A stretch of DNA of 64,000 bases from Bog-473 sp963777485 (GCA_963777485.1 CAVZQP010000001.1:1116001-1180000), one strand, 5' to 3'. Counted from the stretch's first letter, positions 43,097 through 57,273 are shown. Numbers and translations: made by a program. The notes: generated by a model from the letters alone, not told the origin.

Positions 43097-43381
43097 TCAA
43101 TCCGGATTGTCGCGACGCAACCGATCCAGAGCATTCTGGACACGTCCAGCCTCCTCGGATGACGCCTGAATCTCCAGAAGCTTTCGGCGATTCTTCGAGC
43201 CCCGCAAGAGCGCCACTGAGCGACGGGGCACATCAATCGCGGCCGCCACCGCCCTCAGGGCAGCTTCGGTCGCACGCCCGGCATCTGCCGGCTCAACCAC
43301 CCGGACAATGAGCGCGCCGTCGAAGTCCCCGCCAACAGTCGATGTCGATGCGTTCGGTCGGACGTGGATCTCAACTCGCAC
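43097..43381 (-). CDS. DUF167 family (YggU-like) protein
   Basis: A 94-residue protein of the small alpha-beta YggU/DUF167 family. IHVRPNASTSTVGGDFDGALIVRVVEPADAGRA and the conserved block SVALLRGSKNRRKLLEI identify it. The family has a solved fold but no assigned function and is almost universal. It is a single gene divergent from the cell-wall hydrolase gene. Confidence 0.9.
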   Translation of the reverse strand: MRVEIHVRPNASTSTVGGDFDGALIVRVVEPADAGRATEAALRAVAAAIDVPRRSVALLRGSKNRRKLLEIQASSEEAGRVQNALDRLRRDNPD

Positions 43382-43569
43382 CAGACCCAGTGTGCACGGT
43401 CTCGAATACCACGTGCCTCCGTTCGCTGGGACAGGGATGCCGAGCAGTTAATAGCGAATTCTTCGTGACCCGCGTATGACCAGCGTGCTTTCGACGTGCC
43501 CGTCGCAACGAGGGGCCGACCGTTCCCTGGTGTGGCACCGAAGGTCGAGGTCCGAGGCGGAAGTGTTCG

Positions 43570-44529
43570 ATGAGGGGTCTCCTCGTCGCTGGGCTGGCGG
43601 CTGGTTTGGCCGCCGCCATGGTGGCGACCGCGATTCTGGCGTCGGCGGGCTCATTGTTGGGTGTCGGTGGAGATGCCACGAAAGCATCCTTGGCCGCCAC
43701 AACGCAGATCCCTCCGGCCATGGTGGCCCTCTACCAGCAGGCCGCGGCGACTTGCCCAGGCTTGCCCTGGACGATCCTGGCCGCCATCGGCACTGTCGAG
43801 TCGGACAACGGCCAGTCGAACCTGCCAGGGGTGCTCAGTGGTGCCAATGCTGCTGGAGCTATGGGCATTATGCAGTTTGAGCCGGCGACCTTCGCGGAAT
43901 ACGCCACACCGGTGCCGCCAGGCGGAGCCGACCCACCCAGCCCGTACGACCCGACCGACGCGGTCTATGCGGCCGCCCGCCTGCTCTGTGCCAACGGCGC
44001 CGCCGGGGGTACGGACATCCCGGGTGCGATCTTCGCCTACAACCACTCCACGAGCTACGTGCAGCAGGTGCTCACATTGGCGGAGTCCTACGGTGGGATC
44101 GCCGCCACAGCGGTCGACCTCTCGGGTTCGATAGCGGGCGCCATGGCCGTGGAATGGGCACTGGCACAGATCGGTACGCCGTACGTCTGGGGCGGCGAGA
44201 CGCCCGGAGTCGGGTTTGACTGTTCGGGGCTGGTCCAGGCCGCGTACGCCGTTGCGGGCATCCGGCTGCCCCGCGTCGCACAGGACCAGTACGACAGCAC
44301 GCTCAAGGTTCCTGCCGGCTCCCCGCTTGCACCGGGTGATCTCGTCTTCTTCGGTGGCAGCACCTCCTCCATCGATCACGTCGGCCTGTACGTCGGTGTC
44401 GTCGACGGCCAGTCCGTCATGGTGGACGCGCCTCACACCGGAGCCGATGTCCGGGCGGAGGGGTTCCCGGCGATGGTCGGGTCGCCTTACGGGGGACTCG
44501 TCTTCGTCGGTGCGACAAGACCATCGTAG
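43570..44529 (+). CDS. Lytic transglycosylase plus NlpC/P60 (C40) endopeptidase
   Basis: A 319-residue exported peptidoglycan hydrolase. Residues 1-28 are a signal/anchor helix. The SLT-type transglycosylase domain (about 48-175) has Glu77 in TVESDNG and GAMGIMQFEP. The C40 peptidase (about 188-317) has Cys218 (FDCSGLV), His270 (IDHVGLYVG) and a third polar His in DAPHTG. This two-domain form is common in actinobacterial conjugative elements, where it opens the wall for DNA transfer, and also in chromosomal wall-remodelling enzymes. No conjugation genes are nearby. Confidence 0.92.
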   Translation: MRGLLVAGLAAGLAAAMVATAILASAGSLLGVGGDATKASLAATTQIPPAMVALYQQAAATCPGLPWTILAAIGTVESDNGQSNLPGVLSGANAAGAMGIMQFEPATFAEYATPVPPGGADPPSPYDPTDAVYAAARLLCANGAAGGTDIPGAIFAYNHSTSYVQQVLTLAESYGGIAATAVDLSGSIAGAMAVEWALAQIGTPYVWGGETPGVGFDCSGLVQAAYAVAGIRLPRVAQDQYDSTLKVPAGSPLAPGDLVFFGGSTSSIDHVGLYVGVVDGQSVMVDAPHTGADVRAEGFPAMVGSPYGGLVFVGATRPS

Positions 44530-44544
44530 GGCGATCCTCTCGCG

Positions 44545-44850
44545 TTACGAGTGTTCTCGTCTTAGACCGGCGACACAATCCCCGCGGTGGCCCTCTTCCA
44601 CGACGGCACCGCATTCCGGGCACACCCGGTTGGCCCAACAGGCGGGGTCGCCGCCTTCCTCGACGGCCTCGTCGCAATCCGCGCAGTCCAGTGCCGACCC
44701 CAGCCTCCCCTGCCGGCCCTCCTCGGTGAGTACCCACTCGCGTTCTTGCCAGGGCGGACGGTGGCGGACGTGCTGACGGTGGCCGCACTCGAGGAGCGCA
44801 ACCCAGTCCCCCACCTCGTCTTGCTCGAAGCCGACGATGCTGCGCCGCAC
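44545..44850 (-). CDS. DUF3565 domain protein with extra cysteine module
   Basis: A 101-residue protein. Residues 1-65 match DUF3565 (RSIVGFEQDEVGDWVALLECGHRQHVRHRPPW), a small metal-binding-like module with CxH and CxxC motifs. The C-terminal 35 residues add CWANRVCPECGAVVEEGHRGDC, a second zinc-ribbon-like part absent from the short family members. Function unknown. It follows the channel gene by 6 bp on the same strand. Confidence 0.85.
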   Translation of the reverse strand: MRRSIVGFEQDEVGDWVALLECGHRQHVRHRPPWQEREWVLTEEGRQGRLGSALDCADCDEAVEEGGDPACWANRVCPECGAVVEEGHRGDCVAGLRREHS

Positions 44851-44856
44851 GAAAGG

Positions 44857-46770
44857 TCAGTCTGGCAGTTCGACGGCAGCGTCCTGGACACTCCGCTCGG
44901 AGGGCCGCCGGACGAGCAGCACCCGTTCGGCCTTCCGCTCCTCTTCCAGGAGCTTCTGCCGCGCGTCGAGCAGGTCGAACTGGGTGACGAGTCCCACGAA
45001 CTTCGTGACGTCGGCGCGATCGACGACGGGCAGCACACCGAGGCGCACGTGCGCCATCCGGTCGGCGATCGTGCGCAGGATCTCGTCGGGATAGGCCAGC
45101 CCGACCGGGATGAGCATGGCATCGCCCGCCGTCCGGCTCAGTGCGTCCTTGCCTTCGAGGATGGCCGACCAGGGCAGGACGCCGACGATCCGCTCGTCGG
45201 ACAGCACCGGGTACAAGCGCTGGCGACGTTGCGGCGAGCCCTCCGGGAGACCGGCGTATAGCTCGGGCAACGGGTCCTCCGGGGCGACGCTCAGTACCTC
45301 GGTGTTCATCACCTCGCGGACGAAGGTTGCCTCGAGCGGGTCGACTGCGTACTCGCGCATGACGTGGAAGCCGCGCCTCGCCACCTTCTCGGTGAGGATC
45401 GAACGCTTCAGCACGAGCACGCTAACGAGGTGAGACACGGTGGCGGCGACGAGGAGTGCCAGCAAGCTGTTCGCGTCGTGGGTCAGCTCGAACGCGAAGA
45501 CGATGGCCGTGAACGGCGACCGTGTGACCCCGCCCATCGCTCCGGCCAGCCCGATCAGGGCCCAGACGCCGGGCGTGGTCCCGGGCAGCGCGTGCCCCAG
45601 GATGCCGCCGACCGCGGCACCCAGCATGAGGACCGGCGCCAGGATGCCGCCGCTCGTGCCGCTGCCCAGCCCCGTCGCCCAGATAGTCAGCTTCACGACG
45701 AACAGCAGGCTGAGGACGGAGAGGCCGAGTTGCCCCAGTAGCTCGGCGTGGATGGTGTTGTACCCGACCCCGAGGGCCCGCGGCTCAATTACCCCGCCGA
45801 TGCCGATCACCAGGCCGCCGATCATGGGCCACCACATCCAGTGGAGGTGCCCGATGAGGCGCTTGAACGCATCCTCGGCGCGGTAGACCGCCTGCGTCAT
45901 CAGCCAGGCCGAGAGCCCGGTGGCGATGCCGAGCGCGCAAGCGCCGAGCAGCACGATTCCGCCGAGCGGCGGATGACCGGGGACCGGGAAGATGGGCTGG
46001 GGCGACAGCAAGCCTGAGTGTGCCATCGCCATGCGGATGCCATCCGCTGTCGCAGCGGCCAGGCCGATTAAGACCATCGAGCGCGGTTTGAGCTCGAAGG
46101 CCAGCAACTCGACGCCGAAGAGCGTCGCCGCCACAGGGGTGCCGAATACCGCGCTCATGCCTCCGGCGGCCCCGGCCACTAGCAAGGCACGCCGTTCCGC
46201 GGCCGTGAGGTGGAAGAGCTGGCCGATGACCGAACCGAGGGCACCGCCGGTCAGGATGATCGGGCCCTCGGCACCGAAAGGCCCGCCGCTCCCGATGCTC
46301 ACGGCGCTCGAGATCGGCTTGAGTACTGCGAGCCGGGGCTGGACTCGGCTGCCGTTGATCAGGATGCGCTCCATCGCCTCGGGGATGCCGTGGCCCCGGA
46401 TCTGCTCGGAGCCGAAGCGCGCCATGAGGCCGACGACGAGGCCACCGGCGACGGGGATGAGGATGGCGACAACGCCAAGCGTGTTGGCATCGGGCGACAC
46501 CAGTCGAACGCTCAGGCGGTGGTAGTAGAGCAGGTTCGTGAGAAACCCGATCATGTCGAGCAGCGCCAGCGCGATACCAGCGCAGAGGGCGCCGATGAGC
46601 ACCGCGAGCGGCACGAGGCGCAGGATGGCGACGGTCGTGGTGAAGTCGCCCAGGGCGCGCTCGGCGGATGTCTCGGGGCGGAGGTCCGAGCCGACGACGT
46701 CAGCGGACGATGGCGACGGTTCGGCGTCCCCTTCGGAATCGTCCCCCGTCCGGCCGTCCACCATATTCAT
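44857..46770 (-). CDS. ClC family chloride channel/transporter with CBS domains
   Basis: A 637-residue anion channel or chloride/proton exchanger. Selectivity-filter motifs are GHGIPE, GSGGPFGAEGP (with the gating glutamate) and SGTSGGILAPVL. About ten to twelve helices span residues 45-430, and two CBS domains (about 465-620) follow and may bind nucleotides. It is divergent from the MarR gene with only 25 bp between the starts, and DUF3565 follows 6 bp later. Anion specificity cannot be told from the sequence alone. Confidence 0.93.
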   Translation of the reverse strand: MNMVDGRTGDDSEGDAEPSPSSADVVGSDLRPETSAERALGDFTTTVAILRLVPLAVLIGALCAGIALALLDMIGFLTNLLYYHRLSVRLVSPDANTLGVVAILIPVAGGLVVGLMARFGSEQIRGHGIPEAMERILINGSRVQPRLAVLKPISSAVSIGSGGPFGAEGPIILTGGALGSVIGQLFHLTAAERRALLVAGAAGGMSAVFGTPVAATLFGVELLAFELKPRSMVLIGLAAATADGIRMAMAHSGLLSPQPIFPVPGHPPLGGIVLLGACALGIATGLSAWLMTQAVYRAEDAFKRLIGHLHWMWWPMIGGLVIGIGGVIEPRALGVGYNTIHAELLGQLGLSVLSLLFVVKLTIWATGLGSGTSGGILAPVLMLGAAVGGILGHALPGTTPGVWALIGLAGAMGGVTRSPFTAIVFAFELTHDANSLLALLVAATVSHLVSVLVLKRSILTEKVARRGFHVMREYAVDPLEATFVREVMNTEVLSVAPEDPLPELYAGLPEGSPQRRQRLYPVLSDERIVGVLPWSAILEGKDALSRTAGDAMLIPVGLAYPDEILRTIADRMAHVRLGVLPVVDRADVTKFVGLVTQFDLLDARQKLLEEERKAERVLLVRRPSERSVQDAAVELPD

Positions 46771-46775
46771 CGTGA

Positions 46776-46790
46776 TACGATGATATCGTA
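46776..46790. promoter_or_regulatory. MarR-type operator between ClC and MarR genes
   Basis: Perfect arms TACGAT/ATCGTA around GAT fill most of the 25-bp gap between two divergent ATG codons. The only MarR protein nearby is encoded right next to it, so it probably controls both genes. TATCGT (46784-46789), 6 bp before the marR ATG, could be a -10 of a leaderless transcript. Confidence 0.65.
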
Positions 46791-46795
46791 GAACG

Positions 46796-47233
46796 ATGCG
46801 TCTGACGGATGCCGACTACGAGGACCTGCTGACGTTGCGGACCGGCCTACGGCGCTTCCTGCGTTGGAGCGAACAGCAGGCCGAGGAGGCCGGCCTCACA
46901 CCCGCGCAGCACCAGCTGCTGCTCGCCATCAGGGGGCACAGCGATCAGCGCGGGCCCACGATTGGCGAGGTCGCCGACTACCTCCTGCTCCGGCATCACA
47001 GTGCGGTCGGGCTGATCGACCGGGCCGACACGGCCGGACTCGTGGAGCGGGTCCGGGATCCCGAAGACCACCGCCTCGTCCGGCTGCAACTCACCGCGAC
47101 CGGTACCAAGCGGCTCGAGGCCCTCTCGGCCCAGCACCTCGAGGAGCTGCAGCGCTTGGCCCGCAAGCTTCCCAGCGTCTGGCGCGGCCTCATGCCACAC
47201 CAGCCACTGCACGGCCTCTCCGGGCCGCAATAA
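46796..47233 (+). CDS. MarR family transcriptional regulator
   Basis: A 145-residue winged-helix regulator. The recognition region is PTIGEVADYLLLRHHSAVGLIDRADTAGLVERVRDPEDHRLVRLQLT, typical of MarR with the DxRxxxxxLT wing. It is divergent from the ClC channel and shares a very short intergenic palindrome, so the channel is its likely target. It converges with pgi. Confidence 0.92.
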   Translation: MRLTDADYEDLLTLRTGLRRFLRWSEQQAEEAGLTPAQHQLLLAIRGHSDQRGPTIGEVADYLLLRHHSAVGLIDRADTAGLVERVRDPEDHRLVRLQLTATGTKRLEALSAQHLEELQRLARKLPSVWRGLMPHQPLHGLSGPQ

Positions 47234-47256
47234 ACCCGACGGACGGTAGGGCTCGC

Positions 47257-48897
47257 TTAGACGGGGCGGCCGCGCAGCCCCCGGTACTGCCGGACCAGCG
47301 ACGCGGTTGAGACATCCTGGCCGGAGAGGTCTGGCGCCGACGCGCTGGTCAGGATCGGAGCCAGCTCCTTCGCCATCACCTTGCCCAGCTCGACCCCCCA
47401 CTGATCGAACGAGTCGATCTCCCAGATCGTTCCCTCCACGAAGACCGTGTGCTCGTAGAGCGCTACCAACTGGCCGAGTACCGACGGTGTGACCTTTGGC
47501 GCCAGGATCGTCGAGCTCGGCCGGTTCCCCGGCATCACCCTGTGCGGCACAACCTCGGGCGGCGTCCCCTCTGCCGCGATCTCTTCCGCCGTCTTCCCGA
47601 ACGCGAGCGCCTTCGTCTGAGCCAAACAGTTGGCCATGAGCAGATCCTGCTGCTCCCCCGTGTCGTGGGTCGCCTCGGCGAAGGCGATGAAGTCGGCCGG
47701 GATCAGCTTCGTGCCCTGGTGGATCAGTTGGTAGAAGGCGTGTTGCCCGTTGGTCCCGGGCTCGCCCCAGAAGATCTCCCCGGTCTGTCCCTCCACCGGG
47801 CTCCCGTCGAGCCGCACGGACTTGCCGTTGGACTCCATCGTGAGCTGCTGCAGGTAGGCCGGGAAGCGCGCCAACCGGTGGCTGTAGGGCAGAACGGCGT
47901 GGGTCTGCGCGCCGAAGAAGTTGTTGTACCAGACGTTCAACATGCCCTGGATCGCCGGCAGGTTCTCCTCGAGCGGAGCCGTGCGGAAGTGCTCGTCCAT
48001 CGCGTGGAAGCCGAACAGCATTTCGCCGAACGCCTGCCGGCCGATAGCCACCATCAGCGAAAAGCCGATGGCCGAGTCGTACGAGTAGCGGCCGCCAACC
48101 CAGTCCCAGAACTCGAGCATGTTGTCGGTGTCGATGCCGAACTCGGACACCGCCTTGGCGTTGGTCGACACGGCGACGAAGTGCTTGGCCACGGCGTCGT
48201 CGCCCGCCGCGACGCCGAGGCCGTCCAACAGCCAGTCGCGGGCGGCCGCCGCGTTTGTCAGCGTCTCGAGGGTCGTGAAAGTCTTCGAGCTGACGACGAA
48301 CAGTGTGGTGGCCGGGTCGAGGTCGTGCACGGCAGCGTAGAGGTCGATCGGGTCGACATTCGACACGAAGCGGCTGGTGAGGCCGGGCTGGGCGTAGTCG
48401 GCCAAAGCCAACGTGGCCATGGCCGGCCCGAGGTCGGACCCGCCGATGCCGATGTTGACCACCGCGGCAATCCGCTTGCCCGTGGCGCCGGCCCAGGTGC
48501 CGTTCCGTATCCGCTCGGAGAGCGCCCCCATCTTGGCGAGCACCCGGTGGACGTCGCCCGTGACGTCCTGCCCGTCGACCTCTAGCTTCGTGCCCGGCGG
48601 CATGCGGAGAGCGACGTGGAGCACGGCGCGGTCCTCGGTGGTATTGATGTGCTCGCCGCGGAACATGGCGTTGCGACGCTCCTCGACGCGGCCAGCCCGC
48701 GCCAACGCAATGAGGAGGCGCAGTGTCTCGTCCGTCGCCCGCTGCTTGGAGTAGTCGAGCACGAGGTCCGCCGCCGCGACAGTCATCCGTTCGGCGCGTT
48801 GAGGATCGCCGGCAAAGAGGTCGCGCAGGTGGCGGGGCGAGATTTCCTCGTAGTGCGCGGCCAACGCCTTCCACTCGGGTGTCGCGGTGAGGTCCAT
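47257..48897 (-). CDS. pgi: Glucose-6-phosphate isomerase
   Basis: A 546-residue enzyme converting glucose-6-phosphate to fructose-6-phosphate. Family signatures are NIGIGGSDLGPAMATLAL, VVSSKTFTTLET with the phosphate loop, GEPGTNGQHAFYQLIHQG with catalytic His, and the C-terminal lysine region SFDQWGVELGK. The length matches the bacterial form. It is a single gene on the minus strand, far from the tkt-tal-gnd-pgl group. Confidence 0.95.
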   Translation of the reverse strand: MDLTATPEWKALAAHYEEISPRHLRDLFAGDPQRAERMTVAAADLVLDYSKQRATDETLRLLIALARAGRVEERRNAMFRGEHINTTEDRAVLHVALRMPPGTKLEVDGQDVTGDVHRVLAKMGALSERIRNGTWAGATGKRIAAVVNIGIGGSDLGPAMATLALADYAQPGLTSRFVSNVDPIDLYAAVHDLDPATTLFVVSSKTFTTLETLTNAAAARDWLLDGLGVAAGDDAVAKHFVAVSTNAKAVSEFGIDTDNMLEFWDWVGGRYSYDSAIGFSLMVAIGRQAFGEMLFGFHAMDEHFRTAPLEENLPAIQGMLNVWYNNFFGAQTHAVLPYSHRLARFPAYLQQLTMESNGKSVRLDGSPVEGQTGEIFWGEPGTNGQHAFYQLIHQGTKLIPADFIAFAEATHDTGEQQDLLMANCLAQTKALAFGKTAEEIAAEGTPPEVVPHRVMPGNRPSSTILAPKVTPSVLGQLVALYEHTVFVEGTIWEIDSFDQWGVELGKVMAKELAPILTSASAPDLSGQDVSTASLVRQYRGLRGRPV

Positions 48898-48926
48898 CCG
48901 ATGAATCTACGGCGCGGCCGCCGCCG

Positions 48927-49733
48927 TCACACCGGCCCCGTCGTCGCTCCCAGGAAATCGAGCATCGCCGGCATGGCGGCCGGGTCCTGCATCATGAAGA
49001 TGTGGCCGCCGTCGAAGAATGCGAGCTCGGCGCCGGGGATCGTCGCGGCCAGGAACTCGCTGTTCTCGGGAGGCGCGAGCCCGTCGTAGCGACCACCGCA
49101 CACGAGGGTGGGACAGCCGATCCGCTGCAGGCGGTCGGCCGTGTCGTGGTGGCTGCGTGCCTCGAGTTGCAGCAACGGCCCTTCGCCCAGGCCGCCGTCG
49201 GGCCCGCCGAGCTGGAACCCCTCGGCGATCAGCGCCACCATGTCGGGATTTTCCGCCCGCCAGGCCGCATCCCAACGCGTGTCGAGCAGTTGGAACCGCT
49301 TCTCCAGCGACGCGTGCGCATCGAGGCCGACGAGCTCGTGCAGCGGGTACGACGCGCCGCCGGACCCGCCGGCCGAGGTGCAGGCCAGCACGAGGCGCCC
49401 GACCCGCTCGGGGTGCCGGATGGCCAGCTCTTGGGCCACCATGCCGCCGAACGAGACGCCGAGCACGAGGCACGACTCCCAGGCGACGGCATCGAGCAGG
49501 CCGGTGGCGTCGTCCGCGTAGTCGGCCATCGTGTAGGGGCCTGCCGGGACCGCGGACTGGCCCAGGCCGCGCTGGTCGTATTGCAAGACCTCGAACGCCG
49601 CGAACTGAGGGTCGTCGGTCAGCCGCGGCGAGCGGCGCAGGTCCGCCCCCGTGCCCGAGATGAGGAGCAGGCGTTTCCCCGCTCCGGCCAGTTCGTAGTA
49701 GAGGTCGATGCCGTTGGCGCGGACGAACGGCAC
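48927..49733 (-). CDS. Alpha/beta hydrolase
   Basis: A 268-residue alpha/beta hydrolase with an intact site: nucleophile elbow GVSFGG, DQRGLGQS oxyanion region, and catalytic His in FDGGHIF. The acid is probably the Asp of GGRYDGLAP. It resembles 3-oxoadipate enol-lactonase and related esterases, but the substrate is not certain. It lies 7 bp downstream of gltD. Confidence 0.85.
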   Translation of the reverse strand: MPFVRANGIDLYYELAGAGKRLLLISGTGADLRRSPRLTDDPQFAAFEVLQYDQRGLGQSAVPAGPYTMADYADDATGLLDAVAWESCLVLGVSFGGMVAQELAIRHPERVGRLVLACTSAGGSGGASYPLHELVGLDAHASLEKRFQLLDTRWDAAWRAENPDMVALIAEGFQLGGPDGGLGEGPLLQLEARSHHDTADRLQRIGCPTLVCGGRYDGLAPPENSEFLAATIPGAELAFFDGGHIFMMQDPAAMPAMLDFLGATTGPV

Positions 49734-49740
49734 GGCCGGC

Positions 49741-51286
49741 TCAGCGCATGGCCAACTGGCCGGGCACGATCGGCGCCGGCAGCGAGGTCGTCCCCATTAG
49801 CCAGCGGTCCACGGCTGCCGCGCAGGAGCGTCCCTCCGCGATGGCCCACACGATCAGGCTCTGTCCGCGCGTCTGGTCGCCACAGACGAACACGCCCTCG
49901 ACGTTGGTGGCCCACTCCCCGTCGGCGGCCACGCTGCCGCGGGGCCCGACCTCGACGCCCAGCTCGTCGACGGCGTTGCGCCGCTCGGTGCCGAGGAAGC
50001 CCATTGCCAGCAGGACGAGCTCGCACTCCAACTCGAACTCGGTGCCGGGGACCACCTCGAAGACCGGGCGCCCGTTCTCGGTACGCATCTCGACGGTGTG
50101 GCCCCGCAGCGCGCACACTGCGCCGGAGCCGTCGTCGACGAACTCGGTGGTCGTCACCGAGAAGAGGCGCTCGCCGCCCTCCTCGTGCGCGGCCGAGCTA
50201 CGCAGGATGAGCGGCCACACCGGCCAGGGGTTGTCGGCCAGCCGGTCACTCGGCGGCTCTGGCATGATCTCGAACTGGTGCACCGAGGCGGCGCCCTGGC
50301 GGTGCGCCGTGCCGAGGCAGTCGGCGCCCGTGTCGCCACCCCCGATAATGACGACGCGCTTGCCGGCGGCCGTGATCGGCGACGACGCCAGCGCGCCCTC
50401 CTGGACCAGGTTGGCCGGCTTCAGGTACTCGAGCGCGTAATGGACGCCGTCGAGCTCGCGTCCCGGCACCGGCAGGTCACGCGGCAGGGTGGCCCCTGCG
50501 GCGAGCACGACCGCGTCGAAGTCGGCCCGGACCTCGGCGGCCGTGCGCACCCGCACGTCCGGGGCGCACGCGGTCCCCTGGCCGCGCTCCTCGCCCGGCT
50601 CGATCACACCGTCGGCGGGCGCAACCGAGCCCTCCGCCGCGCCGCCCACCGAGGTCGAGCACACGAAGGTCACGCCTTCGGCCTCCAGCTGGGCCAGGCG
50701 TCGGTCCAGCACGGCCTTCTCCATCTTGAATTCGGGGATCCCGTAGCGCAGCAGGCCGCCCGGCTTCTCGGCCCGCTCGAACACCGTCACCAGGTGACCC
50801 GCGCGCACCAACTGCTGCGCCGCCGCCAACCCGGCCGGCCCCGACCCCACGACCGCCACCGACTTACCCGTGCGCACCGTCGGTTGCTCGGGCGTGACCC
50901 AGCCCTCAGCCCATGCCCGCTCGACGATCTCGTACTCGATCCGCTCGATCGTCACCGGGTCCTCGTTGATCCCGAGCACACACGATGCCTCGCACGGTGC
51001 CGGGCAGAGGCGCCCCGTGAACTCGGGAAAGTTGTTCGTCGCGTGCAGCCGCTCCATCGCCTCGGGCCAGTCGTCGCGGTAGACGAGGTCGTTCCACTCG
51101 GGGATCAGGTTCCCCAGCGGGCACCCGTCGTGGCAGAAGGGTATGCCGCAGTCCATGCACCGAGCGCCCTGCACCTTCGTCGACTCCTCGGGAAAGGGCT
51201 CGTAGACCTCCCTCCAATCGCGCAAGCGCACCGGCACGGGGCGGCGGCGCGGCAGCTCGCGCCCGTGCTCCATGAAGCCCGTCGTC

Positions 51287-51294
<8 letters not shown>
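49741..51294 (-). CDS. gltD: Glutamate synthase small (beta) subunit
   Basis: A 517-residue FAD- and NADPH-binding subunit that passes electrons to GltB for glutamate formation. N-terminal [4Fe-4S] cysteines are in CMDCGIPFCHDGCPLGN and LCPAPCEASC. The FAD site is VVGSGPAGLAAAQ and the NADPH site IIGGGDTGADCLG. A Gly/Glu/Ala insertion around residue 220-245 is unusual and makes the protein longer than the typical 470-490. It overlaps gltB by 8 bp. Confidence 0.94.
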
Positions 51295-55849
<4,555 letters not shown>

Positions 55850-55949
55850 CGGCGTCCTTCCGAGGGGGAGAAGTTGAACGGGTGACCGGGACGACGTTGG
55901 CCCGAAGGTGAACAACCAGGATACACGACGCCGCTCGTAGGCTTGGCAC

Positions 55950-57061
55950 ATGGCCACGCAGACACACGTCGTAGGGGGCGGGGTCATCGGCCTCACCACC
56001 GCGTGGGAATTGTCACGCAACGGTCATGAAGTGACGGTCGTGTCACCGACGCCCGGTTGCGACGGCGCGTCGTGGGTGGCGGCGGGGATGCTCGCACCGG
56101 TCACCGAAGCCCAGTTCGGCGAGTCCGCGCTGACGGCATTGCTGCTCGAGGGCGCCGCCCGCTGGCCTGCGTTCGCCGTTGCGCTCGAAGCGGCGTGCGG
56201 CCAGTCCATCGGGTACGAGACCGCTGGCACGCTCACCGTTGCTCTCGATGCATCCGACCGCGCCAGCCTCGAGGACCTCCTCGCCTACCAGCATTCGCTC
56301 GGGCTCGACGCCGCGCGCCGCAGCGCGAGCGAGTGCCGCGGGCTGGTCCCGGCGCTGAGCCCGTCATTACGCGGCGGCATCGAGGTGCCCGGCGACCACC
56401 AGGTCGACAACCGCGCCCTCCTCGCGGCCCTCGTCGAGGCGAACCGCGCGGCCGGCGCCACCTTCGAGGAGAGCAGTGTGACCGCCGTCGCAGACGGGCC
56501 AGAGCTCGTCCTCAATGACGGCCGTCGCCTCCGCCCGGACCAGGTCGTCCTCGCTGCAGGGGTCGGCCTGCCGGACATCGCGGGCCTGGGCGCGATGCAG
56601 AGGCCGGACGTCCGGCCGGTGAAGGGGCACATCCTTCGCCTCGGCCCGGCACCGGGCAGGCGCGCCCCCTGCTTCGCCGTACGGTCCGCGGCCTGGTGCG
56701 CGGGCATTCCGTCTACCTCGTGCCCCGGCGTGACGGCTCCCTCGTCGTGGGTGCGACGGTCGAAGAACGCGGGGCTGACACCACCGTGCAGGCCGGCGCC
56801 GTACACGAGTTGCTCTGCGACGCGCGCGCCATCGTGCCCGGTGTCGACGAACTCGAATTGCGCGAGGCGGCCGCCGGACTGCGCCCAGCCACACCCGACA
56901 ACATGCCACGCATCGGTTGGAGCGGCATCGAGAACGTCGCCGTTGCGACGGGCCATTACCGCAACGGCATCCTCCTCGCCCCCCTCACCGCCGCCGTCGT
57001 GGTCGACCTGCTCGGCCGACGGCCGATGACACCGCTGCTCGAATCCTTGGCCCCGGCATGA
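55950..57061 (+). pseudogene. thiO: Glycine oxidase ThiO, one frame break
   Basis: FAD enzyme giving dehydroglycine for the thiazole part of thiamine. The N-terminus has VVGGGVIGLTTAWELSRNG (dinucleotide site), PVKGHILRL is conserved, and the C-terminal GLRPATPDNMPRIG is typical. Frame changes at the run of five C at 56666-56670: one more C restores GRRAPLLRRTVRGLVRGHSV and the full 371-residue protein. As given, the C-terminal third is out of frame. It overlaps thiS (ATGA), so the gene order is the normal thiO-thiS. Confidence 0.8.
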
Positions 57062-57273
57062 GCGACATCGCGCTGAACATCAACGGTGAACCTGTCCGCG
57101 TGGCCGTCGGTTCGACGATCGCCGATCTGGTCCGCCGGCTCACCGAGGAGGTCGACCCCAAGGGTGTCGCCGTCGCCGTCGACCGCTGTGTCGTGCCCCG
57201 CTCGCTGTGGGCAACCACCCCAGTCCGCGCTGGATCCCTGGTAGAGGTCGTGAGCGCGGCCGCGGGGGGCTGA
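57058..57273 (+). CDS. thiS: Sulfur carrier protein ThiS
   Basis: A 71-residue ubiquitin-like sulfur carrier for thiazole synthesis. It ends in GG, the site that becomes a thiocarboxylate. NINGEPVRVAVGSTIADLV and VAVAVDRCVVPRS are the usual beta-grasp core. It overlaps thiO by 4 bp. thiG, the thiazole synthase that normally follows, is not in this window. Confidence 0.92.
   Translation: MSDIALNINGEPVRVAVGSTIADLVRRLTEEVDPKGVAVAVDRCVVPRSLWATTPVRAGSLVEVVSAAAGG

Noticed and set aside
55850..55949. Possible TPP riboswitch before thiO
   Set aside because: The gap is only 100 bp and lacks the CUGAGA and ACCUGAUCUGG-type conserved blocks.
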